Source of the DNA: Planctomycetota bacterium
GTDB lineage: Bacteria; Planctomycetota; Phycisphaerae; Phycisphaerales; Phycisphaeraceae
NCBI GenBank assembly: GCA_021784455.1
Contig: JAJXSS010000003.1
Location: 1 to 32,662 of the forward strand
Length of the DNA: 32,662 nucleotides
Direction of reading: 5' to 3'
Shown: one piece after another, positions 25,099-32,662 of the stretch
Numbering within the stretch: position 1 is the first letter of the stretch
How the letters are laid out: the number at the start of each line of letters is the position of its first letter
Translations under genes and position numbers: made by a program
The notes under the pieces: generated by a model
The model's database searches: none
Seen by the model: only the letters and a program-made list of their open reading frames with translations
Told to the model about the DNA's origin: nothing

Positions 25099-27530
25099 TG
25101 CACTGGCTGGGCTGGCTGCTGGGTATTCGCGACCTCGAGTCAATCCACGACTGGAGGCTGGGTTTCGCCGCCCCCTGGGCCAGCCAGCGTCCGGCCCTGG
25201 TCCTGTTCGCCGCCCTGATCCTGGCTGCCGCCACCGTCGTCTTTTACCTCCGCCGTCAGGCCGTGGCCCGGCGCCGCGGGCAGATCTCCCTCATCACTCT
25301 GCGCACCCTGTTGCTCCTGCTGCTCCTGCTGTGCCTGGCCGAACCCACGCTCATGCTCGGCTACACCCGCACCTCGCGGGCTCTCCTGGTCATGCTCTTC
25401 GACAACACCGACAGCATGAACATCGCCGACAAGCTCTCGGCTGAGGATCGCAAGGCGCTGGCCGATGTGGTCAGTTCCACCGCCGGCACCAAGGGCCCCG
25501 ACGCCACCCGCGTCCAGCTCGTGCGCCGCGCGCTCGAACAGGACCGCACCGGTATCTTCGCCCGCCTGGCCCGGCGTTACCGCCTGCGCCTCTACGCCCT
25601 GGACCGCCCCGACCAGGTCCGGCCCCTGGAGGTCGGCGAAGAGGAAGGGGCCCCTCTGGACCACGACGCCTTCGTCGCCCTGGCCAAACAGCTTCAGCCG
25701 ACCGGTCAGGTCACCGCCCTGGGTTCGGCCCTCAACGATCTGGCCCGCCGCCACCAGGGCCATCACGTGGCCGGCGTGGTCATCTTCAGCGACTTTGACA
25801 ACAACGCCGGGCCCGACCCCCTGGCCGCCGCACCGGGCGTGGACGCACCCCTGTTTACCGTGGGCCTGGGGCCCAAGCAGGCGGTGGACCTGTCCGTCGC
25901 GCTCCAGGCCCCTCTGATCGTCAAGAAAGGGGAGAAGACCGACGTCACCGTCACCATCCGCCAGTCCGGCCTGACCGGCCGCAGCACCGAGGTGCAGCTT
26001 CTGGCCCGCCGTCTGGGTGCTTCCGGTGATGAGGCCCTGCAGACCTCGGCTACGCCCGTGGGTCCGGCTCGGCCCATCACCCTCGACCGCGACCAGATGT
26101 CCGTGGAGTTGCCCTTCACCCCCGATACCGCCGGCCGCTTCGTCCTCCAAGCCCGCGTCCCTCCCTTCGAGGATGAGGTTTTGGACGACAACAACACCGC
26201 CGAGCGTGACATCACCGTCCAGGATGAGTCCCTCAAGGTGCTCTTCATCGAATACGAGCCCACCTGGGAGTGGCGCTTCATCAAGGAGGTCTTTCACCGC
26301 GATCCGCTGGTGGGGCTCCAGGGCTTCCGCACCTTCCTCCAGTCCGCCGATTTCAAGGTCCGTACCACCAACCCCCTGTTCCTGCCCACCCTGGTGCGGC
26401 CGCGTTCCGAGTTTTTCTCGTACGATGTCATCTTTCTCTCCGATGTGCCGGCCGAGATGCTCAGCCCGCATTTCCAGGACATGCTCCAGGAATACGTCGG
26501 CAGCTTCGGCGGCGGGCTGGTCGTGATCTCCGGGCCCCGTTTCGGTCCCCAGGCCCTGGCCAACACCAAGATCGCCGGAATGCTGCCGGTGGTGGTCGAT
26601 CCCAACGCCCAGATCCGCGACCGCCATCCCTTTACCCTGCAACTGACCCCCCAGGCCTCCCAGTACGATTTCATGCGCCTGGGGGACACTCCCGAGGAAA
26701 ACCAGCGGGCCTGGGCCAACCTGGGCAAGCTGCCCTGGTACCAGCCGGTCCTGCGCCCCCATCCCCTGGCCACCGTACTGGCCCAGCACCCCACCGACAA
26801 GTGTGTCGATGGCGTCACGCCCCAGCCCCTGATCGCCATCCGCCGCTACGGCAAGGGTGAAGTCGTCTATTTCGGCTTCGACGAAACCTGGCGCCTGCGC
26901 CGCCTCTACGGCGAAAAGTATTACCGCCAGCTCTGGGGCCAGATGATGTATCACCTGGGCCTGTCCCGCGCCCTGGGGTCGCAGAAGCGTTTCCAGGTCC
27001 GTACCGACCGCAGCGCCTATCAGACCGGCGACAAGGTGCGTCTGACCGTGGAAGCTTACAACAGCGACTTCGAGCCCCTGGGCCTGCCCGCGCTGAGTGC
27101 CGAGTTACTGCCGCCAGCGGGCGATCCCACCGCCAAACCCCAGGAAATCAGCGTACCCCTGGCCCGCGGCAAGAACATCTATGAAGTCAGCTTCCCCGTC
27201 TTTACCGAGGGATCGCACCGGGTTTTGGTGCATGACCCCGTCACCAACCGGTCGGTAGAGGTCAATTTTAAGGTGGCCCCGCTGACGGCCGAACGCCGCA
27301 GTGCCGTTCGCGATACCGCCCTCCAGCAGGCCCTGGCGGCCAAGACCGGCGGCCAGGCCCTGGAACTGTCTCAGATCGACCGCCTGGGTAAGCTTTTAAC
27401 GCAGTCCAGGATCAACCTGCCCGTAGAGCACGATACCCGCCCCCTCTGGGACACCTGGCTGTTCCTCCTGCTGGGGCTGGCCCTGATGCTGGGAGAATGG
27501 ACGCTTCGCAAGCTGATGAACCTGCCATGA
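25095..27530 (+). CDS. Membrane vWA/glutamine-amidotransferase-like protein (811 aa)
   Basis: N-terminal TM segments; LVMLFDNTDSMNIADK degenerate MIDAS; VLFIEYEPTWEWRFIKEVF ... YDVIFLSDVPAEML ... SFGGGLVVISGPRFGP GATase1-like segment. Start at the ATGA overlap rather than 25002. Confidence 0.8.
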   Translation: MMHWLGWLLGIRDLESIHDWRLGFAAPWASQRPALVLFAALILAAATVVFYLRRQAVARRRGQISLITLRTLLLLLLLLCLAEPTLMLGYTRTSRALLVMLFDNTDSMNIADKLSAEDRKALADVVSSTAGTKGPDATRVQLVRRALEQDRTGIFARLARRYRLRLYALDRPDQVRPLEVGEEEGAPLDHDAFVALAKQLQPTGQVTALGSALNDLARRHQGHHVAGVVIFSDFDNNAGPDPLAAAPGVDAPLFTVGLGPKQAVDLSVALQAPLIVKKGEKTDVTVTIRQSGLTGRSTEVQLLARRLGASGDEALQTSATPVGPARPITLDRDQMSVELPFTPDTAGRFVLQARVPPFEDEVLDDNNTAERDITVQDESLKVLFIEYEPTWEWRFIKEVFHRDPLVGLQGFRTFLQSADFKVRTTNPLFLPTLVRPRSEFFSYDVIFLSDVPAEMLSPHFQDMLQEYVGSFGGGLVVISGPRFGPQALANTKIAGMLPVVVDPNAQIRDRHPFTLQLTPQASQYDFMRLGDTPEENQRAWANLGKLPWYQPVLRPHPLATVLAQHPTDKCVDGVTPQPLIAIRRYGKGEVVYFGFDETWRLRRLYGEKYYRQLWGQMMYHLGLSRALGSQKRFQVRTDRSAYQTGDKVRLTVEAYNSDFEPLGLPALSAELLPPAGDPTAKPQEISVPLARGKNIYEVSFPVFTEGSHRVLVHDPVTNRSVEVNFKVAPLTAERRSAVRDTALQQALAAKTGGQALELSQIDRLGKLLTQSRINLPVEHDTRPLWDTWLFLLLGLALMLGEWTLRKLMNLP

Positions 27531-29191
27531 CGCAACTGGCCGCCGTCCATCACGGTCTGAATCAGGTCCGGCGCTTCCGCTCCGCGATGCGCCTGGGCTC
27601 GGCCTGGTGCCTGGCCGTGTGCATCCTGCTCTGGGCCCTGTTGGCCGAGTTCGGGCTCGACCTCTGGGTGCGCATGGGGCAGTTGGAACGGGGCATCCTC
27701 CTGGCGGCCATGATCGGCCTCATCCTCTGGGTGTTTGGGCGTTTTATCCGCCCGGTCCTGGGCGTGCGCGAGGATGAGACCAGCCTGGCCCTATTGGTCG
27801 AACGCAACCAGGGCATCCATTCCGACCTGGTCGCGGCCCTGCAATTTGCCGAGCCCGGCCGCGGGCAGTCCGGTTCGGCCGCTCTGCGCCAGGCCGTGGT
27901 GGACTACGTCGGTGAACTGGCCCCGAGCCTCAACTTCCTCGAAGGTTTCCCCGCCCGGCAACTCGTGTGGCGCATCGGCCTGACCGCGGCCACCCTCATC
28001 GTCTGGCTGGGGCTGGTTCTGCTGGCCCCCCACTACGTGCTGGCGTTTGCCAACCGTTTTGTCGTTGGCTCGGCCACCTATCCCACCCGCACGCGCATCG
28101 TCCAGGTGATCCGGCCCGGGTTGCGGGCCGCCTATGGCCAGCCCGTGCTCTTCGAGGTGCAGGCCGCCGGGTGGCTGCCCGAAACCGGCGTCGTCCAGTT
28201 GCGCACCCGCAGTGGCGACGCCACCACCACCGTGACCCTGCACCGCAGCCTGGACCGGCCGGGCCAGTACACCGGCCGGTTCGAACGCCTGCTGGATCAG
28301 GCCCAGTACACCGTCCAGATCGGCGATGCCTCGCTGGGCCCGCGTCCCCTGGCCCTGATTCCGTTGCCCAGCGTCACTTTGAACCTCCAGATCACCACGC
28401 CCGCGTACGCCCGCGCCCGTTTCCACCAATCCAGCGAGGTCGGCTCCCTGCGCACCGCCCTCGAAGGCTCCCGCGTCGTCCTGATCGTCAAGGCCGACAA
28501 GCCCCTGCGCTGGGCCCGACTCACCCTGGACGGCAAGGTCTATCCCCTGACCCGGGCGGGCGACCACTTCGTGCTCGACCGGCCCGATACCCCCCTGGCC
28601 CACGTCACCGACACCCTGCACGGTCAAGTCCAGGTTCAGGATGAGGACGGCCTGTCCCTGGATCGGCCCTTGAACCTCATGCTCCTGGTCCGACCGGACA
28701 ACCCCCCGCGTATCGCCGCCGCTGCCGTCACCCGCGTCGTGATGCCCGATGCCGTGCCCTCCCTGCGCTACCAGGCCGTCGATGATTTCGGCCTGGCCCA
28801 ACTGACCCTGCACATGGCTATCACCCGCGCCGGCGATGAGCAGGAGGCCGCCTCCCCGCTGGCCACCACCCAGCCCTCCACCTCCCGGCCGGGGGACGAA
28901 ATCACCCGCACCGTGGCCCGCTTCGACGCCCATCCCCTGACCGCCGAGGGTACTCTCACCATCCCGCTGGCTTCCCTGCACCTGACCAAAGGCGACCGCG
29001 TGGCGGTGACCCTCGAGGCCACCGATTGGCGCGGCGGCTTGCCCGGCAAATCCACCCGCAGTGAAACCCTCGTGTTCGAGGTGACCGACCGCCAGGGTGT
29101 TCTGGCAACGATGGACGAACTGAATGATCAGATGAGCCACCGTCTCGACGAGATCATCCGGGCTCAACTGGGGATTGGAGGCCGGCCATGA
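27527..29191 (+). CDS. Membrane protein similar to the N-terminal part of DUF4175-type proteins (554 aa)
   Basis: Two N-terminal TM segments followed by LGVREDETSLALLVERNQGIHSDLVAALQFAEPG and beta-rich periplasmic repeats. Confidence 0.65.
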   Translation: MTQLAAVHHGLNQVRRFRSAMRLGSAWCLAVCILLWALLAEFGLDLWVRMGQLERGILLAAMIGLILWVFGRFIRPVLGVREDETSLALLVERNQGIHSDLVAALQFAEPGRGQSGSAALRQAVVDYVGELAPSLNFLEGFPARQLVWRIGLTAATLIVWLGLVLLAPHYVLAFANRFVVGSATYPTRTRIVQVIRPGLRAAYGQPVLFEVQAAGWLPETGVVQLRTRSGDATTTVTLHRSLDRPGQYTGRFERLLDQAQYTVQIGDASLGPRPLALIPLPSVTLNLQITTPAYARARFHQSSEVGSLRTALEGSRVVLIVKADKPLRWARLTLDGKVYPLTRAGDHFVLDRPDTPLAHVTDTLHGQVQVQDEDGLSLDRPLNLMLLVRPDNPPRIAAAAVTRVVMPDAVPSLRYQAVDDFGLAQLTLHMAITRAGDEQEAASPLATTQPSTSRPGDEITRTVARFDAHPLTAEGTLTIPLASLHLTKGDRVAVTLEATDWRGGLPGKSTRSETLVFEVTDRQGVLATMDELNDQMSHRLDEIIRAQLGIGGRP

Positions 29192-32100
29192 AAAGCACCT
29201 CTTTGTTCCTGGCGTTGGGCTTGGTGCTGTTCCTGGCGGCCGCGGCGCCGCTGCGGGCCGATCCGGGCCTGGATCAGGCGCGGGCCGATCAGGAACGGGC
29301 CCAGTCCCTGGCCCGGGATATGCTCACCAACCTCCTGGACAGCAACCTCCAGCAGTTGCGCGAAAACCTGCTCACCACCACGCCGCTTTACCAGGACCTT
29401 AAGACCCTTCGCGACCGTATGAATGAGCTGGCCAATGAGGATATGGCCGATGTGGTCGATCTCTTGACCCGCAGCCTCTCGGCCACCGGTCCGGAAAGGA
29501 CCGAATTGGTCGGCCGGGCCCAGGCCCGCATGCGTCAGATTCTGGTGCGCCTTTTGGCCGAACGCGAAAAGCTTCGCATCCGCCGCAAGCACGCCCAGTT
29601 GATGGACATGATCAGCGAGGTGCTCCAGAAGCAGATCGACACCCGCGATCAGACTCAGATCCTCACGGCCCGCGATGAACAGGCGGCTCTCGACGTCAAA
29701 GGCTCCCAGAAGACCGTCAACGATACGTACGCCAGCCTGAGCAGTGCCCTCCAGGAGGTCAGCACCTGGTCCGGGGACCTGGGCGCCGCCGCCGCCGCCG
29801 CCGCGCACATGCTCTCGGATCAGAAGGTCGGCCCCCAGTTGAGCGCCGCCCTCGATAATCTGGTGGCCCTGCGTTTTCCCCAGGCCGTTACCGCCCAGAA
29901 CCAGGTCATCGCCTCCCTCCAGAAGGTTCTGGCCGAACTGCGCAAGCTGACCGCGCCCGCCTCCGAGCGTGCCGAGGCCCTGGCCCTGATCCGCCAGCTC
30001 CTTCAGCAGCAGCAGGGCCTGCGCGACCGCATCAAGCCTATCCCCCTCACCGCCGATGTGGTGGATGCCTTCTACAAGGAACAGGCCGGTATTCAGCAGA
30101 AGATTCAGAAACTCTATGCGCTGGTGCCCGACAGCTCCCGTACCACCCCGCTGATGACCCGCGCCGATGCCGCCGCCGGCGCCGCCGGCCAGGCTATTTT
30201 CAACACCGACAAGCCTACCACCCTTGATCAGCAGGACCGCGTGATCGGCGCCCTGGCCCAGTTGGAAAAGGAAATCCAGCAGCAGATCGCCCAGGACAAC
30301 AAGCCCAAGAGCGCCGATGAACTGGCCCACGAGGCCCATCAACTGGCCCAGGCCCGTGAGCAGGTGGCCCAGGCCCTGGATAAGGAGGTCCAGGCCCAGC
30401 GCACCGCTCCCCGCGAGACCGCCCAAGCCGCCAAGCTGATGACCCAAGCCAGGGCCACCCTGGCCCAGGCCGCCAAGACTGCTGATATCCCTGCCACTGT
30501 CAGGGCCCGGATCGCCACTGCCGCTCAGGACGCCGCCCATGCCGCCGAACATCTCCAGGCCGGCAGCCAGGCCAAGCCCGAGGTCAAACAGGCTCAGGAT
30601 TCCGCCCGCCTGGCCCTGGGTGAAACCAACGATGCCCAGGCCAAGGACAACCGTGATGCCATGGCTGTGCGCCTGGGGGAACTCAACCGCGCCGCCGAGG
30701 CCCTGTCGCGTGCCGCCGCCGCTGCCCGCATGGCCGCCGGGAATGTCCAGAAGGGCCCTAAGGGTACCCAGCCTGCTAAAGGCCTATTGCAGCAGGCCGA
30801 TGATGTGGCCCGCCACATCGACCAGGGCGTCAAGGAGGCCGTGCCCGCCACCAATGCTCCGCTGGCCCAGGCCATCGCGGCCGGGGACAAGGCCCAGGCC
30901 CAGATGCCCCAGGCCGCTCAGCCTCGGGGCGTAGAGGCCCGCCAGGCCGCCGCTTCCCATTCCCAGGCAATGGCACGCAACCTCGATCAGGCCGCCCAGG
31001 CCATCCGCCAAGCCATGGTGGATACCGCCAAGAAGCTCGACAGCACTGCTACCGCCGAAATGGCGCAGGTCGATCAATTGAAAAACCAGGTCGATCAAGC
31101 CCGCCAGCAGAACGACAGTGGCAAGGCCACCCCTCCAGCGTTGCAGCAGTTGGCCGACCAGGCCACCCCCCAGGCCCCCGATGTCGGCGCCGCCGTCCGC
31201 GACGCTGCCCAGGCCGCCCACAATCCGCCCGTCACCCAGCCCGCGGCCTCAAACCCGCCCGGTCACCCGATCGAGCCTCCCGCCGGCCAGAATCAGCCCA
31301 CCGGGGCCAATGCCGTCAATCAGGAACTCAGCCGGGCCCAGACCCTGGCCGAAGTCCGCCACGACAACCTCGAAGACTATAAGCGTCTGGCCCAGGAAAT
31401 GGCCGCCGCCGCCCAGGCGCAGATGCAGGCCTCTGACCAGATCGCCCAGGGCCGCCAGGACCTGGCCAAACAGGACAACCAGTCGCCGCAGAACCAGGCC
31501 CAGCAGCAGGCCCAGGACCAGCAGAAGCCCAATCCAGCCGCTCAGCAGTTGGCCCAGGCCATGAATGACTTCGCCGAGGCCGCCACCACCTTGGGGGAAT
31601 CTGTCCAGAAGGCCACCGGGCAGTCTGAAATCGCCAACCAGCCCATTCGCCAGGGAGTCGAAGCGGCCAACGCCATCCCCACCCCCCCACCCCAAGGGCA
31701 GGAGCAGCCACAGGGCCAGGGTGAAGATCAGCAGCAGGCTCAGGGCCAGCCGCAACAGCCACAGGGTCAGGAGCAGGCTCAAGGTCGGGACCAGCAGCAA
31801 CAGGGTCAAGGCCGGCAGCAGGCCCAGGGCCAGCAGGGGAGGTCGCCACAGTCGGGGGCAGGCATGAAGCCCGAAGACGCCTTGGGCACCGCGATGGCCA
31901 TGGCCGGGCCGCAGGCCGCCCAGGCCGCCATGAAGGCCATGGGTCAGGGCCAGCAACCCGGCCAGGCCGGTCAGCAGCCGGGCCAGCAATCCGGTCAGCA
32001 GCCTGGCCAGCAGGCCAATCAGGGCAAGGGCGGCGATCAGGTCAGTACCGGTCTGGTCCGCGGCCAAACCAGCCGCCAAGTTAATGCCGGTGGCCAGCGC

Positions 32101-32259
32101 GGCGGCGACACCGCCGTTACCGATGCCCAGCCCGCCCCCCAGGTCTGGTCCACCCAATTCCCGCCCGCCGTGCGCCAGGCCATGCGGGCCACCGAAAAGC
32201 AGACCCCGCCGCCGGGCTACGAAGAGCGGCTGCGCCAATACTTTGAGAGTGGGAACTGA
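29188..32259 (+). CDS. Exported coiled-coil, Ala/Gln-rich protein with low-complexity Q/G tail (1023 aa)
   Basis: Signal peptide; long Ala/Gln/Asp helical region; [19 protein letters not shown]..., [23 protein letters not shown]-terminal [33 protein letters not shown]. Confidence 0.8.
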   Translation: MKSTSLFLALGLVLFLAAAAPLRADPGLDQARADQERAQSLARDMLTNLLDSNLQQLRENLLTTTPLYQDLKTLRDRMNELANEDMADVVDLLTRSLSATGPERTELVGRAQARMRQILVRLLAEREKLRIRRKHAQLMDMISEVLQKQIDTRDQTQILTARDEQAALDVKGSQKTVNDTYASLSSALQEVSTWSGDLGAAAAAAAHMLSDQKVGPQLSAALDNLVALRFPQAVTAQNQVIASLQKVLAELRKLTAPASERAEALALIRQLLQQQQGLRDRIKPIPLTADVVDAFYKEQAGIQQKIQKLYALVPDSSRTTPLMTRADAAAGAAGQAIFNTDKPTTLDQQDRVIGALAQLEKEIQQQIAQDNKPKSADELAHEAHQLAQAREQVAQALDKEVQAQRTAPRETAQAAKLMTQARATLAQAAKTADIPATVRARIATAAQDAAHAAEHLQAGSQAKPEVKQAQDSARLALGETNDAQAKDNRDAMAVRLGELNRAAEALSRAAAAARMAAGNVQKGPKGTQPAKGLLQQADDVARHIDQGVKEAVPATNAPLAQAIAAGDKAQAQMPQAAQPRGVEARQAAASHSQAMARNLDQAAQAIRQAMVDTAKKLDSTATAEMAQVDQLKNQVDQARQQNDSGKATPPALQQLADQATPQAPDVGAAVRDAAQAAHNPPVTQPAASNPPGHPIEPPAGQNQPTGANAVNQELSRAQTLAEVRHDNLEDYKRLAQEMAAAAQAQMQASDQIAQGRQDLAKQDNQSPQNQAQQQAQDQQKPNPAAQQLAQAMNDFAEAATTLGESVQKATGQSEIANQPIRQGVEAANAIPTPPPQGQEQPQGQGEDQQQAQGQPQQPQGQEQAQGRDQQQQGQGRQQAQGQQGRSPQSGAGMKPEDALGTAMAMAGPQAAQAAMKAMGQGQQPGQAGQQPGQQSGQQPGQQANQGKGGDQVSTGLVRGQTSRQVNAGGQRGGDTAVTDAQPAPQVWSTQFPPAVRQAMRATEKQTPPPGYEERLRQYFESGN
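31690..32040 (+). repeat. Low-complexity Q/G-rich coding tract
   Basis: Repeated cag/ggc/cag codons encoding QGQ/GQQPGQ units. Confidence 0.8.
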
Positions 32260-32285
32260 ATCGGCACGATTTTGAGGAGCCCCAT

Positions 32286-32662
32286 ATGAGCAACGTTACC
32301 GCTAGACCGGAAGTCAGCCGCGACGATGTCGTCGCCGTCGAGCAGTGGGAAAAGACCTACCGCCAACTCAGGCAGGAACTGGGCAAGGCCATCGTCGGCC
32401 AGCACGATGTCATCGAGCAGATGATTGTGGCCATCCTGGCCAAGGGGCACTGTCTGCTCGAAGGTGTGCCCGGCCTGGCCAAGACTCTGATGGTCTCCAG
32501 CCTGGCCAAGGCCCTGTCCCTGTCCTTCCACCGCATCCAGTTCACGCCCGACCTGATGCCCTCGGACATCACCGGCACCGATGTGCTGCAGGAAGACCCC
32601 ATCACCCGCGAGCGCAAGTACGTCTTCGTGAAGGGGCCCGTCTTTGCCAACATGATCCTGGC
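32286..32662 (+). CDS. MoxR family AAA+ ATPase, 5' part (truncated by the window end)
   Basis: Translated by eye: [102 protein letters not shown]; Walker [19 protein letters not shown] upstream. Absent from the ORF track because it is open-ended. Confidence 0.92.
   Translation, partial: MSNVTARPEVSRDDVVAVEQWEKTYRQLRQELGKAIVGQHDVIEQMIVAILAKGHCLLEGVPGLAKTLMVSSLAKALSLSFHRIQFTPDLMPSDITGTDVLQEDPITRERKYVFVKGPVFANMIL

Noticed and set aside
22567-30552. Series of long minus-strand ORFs (858, 604, 458, 462 aa) opposite the vWA operon
   Set aside because: Checked register: the antisense codons align with the sense codons, so long open frames are expected at this GC. Sense products have clear motifs and ATGA couplings.
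1-32662. tRNA, rRNA, insertion sequences, integrases, prophage or defence genes
   Set aside because: No cloverleaf-like, rRNA-like or transposase/recombinase-like sequence recognised in any frame; absence is by eye only and tRNAscan/ISfinder-type searches were not run.

Overview
High-GC bacterial window. The gene families present (a MoxR/BatA-vWA/DUF4175-like cluster, an NPCBM-like protein, a QW-motif periplasmic protein, an OstA-rich giant protein) suggest Planctomycetota, possibly Phycisphaerae. That assignment is inference only. From left to right: (i) a probable minus-strand gene start at the left edge; (ii) metG; (iii) a cluster of 22-bp palindromic repeats between convergent genes; (iv) a 1087-aa membrane-anchored LptC/OstA(LptA)-like multirepeat protein with a (SGGH)n minisatellite; (v) a divergent Cu+ P-type ATPase and a small Cys-rich exported protein; (vi) a minus-strand polysaccharide biosynthesis/export cluster of nine genes (GT2, GT2, GT4, NodB-type deacetylase, methyltransferase, GT4-methyltransferase-GT2 fusion, FkbM methyltransferase, Wzt-like ATPase, Wzm-like permease); (vii) a plus-strand NPCBM-like gene followed by a MoxR/vWA-type membrane operon with four consecutive 4-bp ATGA overlaps. 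Best candidates for something undescribed: the single-chain OstA bridge-like protein, the four-copy palindromic repeat family, the recurrent C-terminal -AA ends in the polysaccharide cluster, the GT-MT-GT fusion, and the coupled vWA operon. No rRNA, tRNA, CRISPR array or transposase was seen. All calls come from reading the sequence and the supplied ORF translations; no database search was run.
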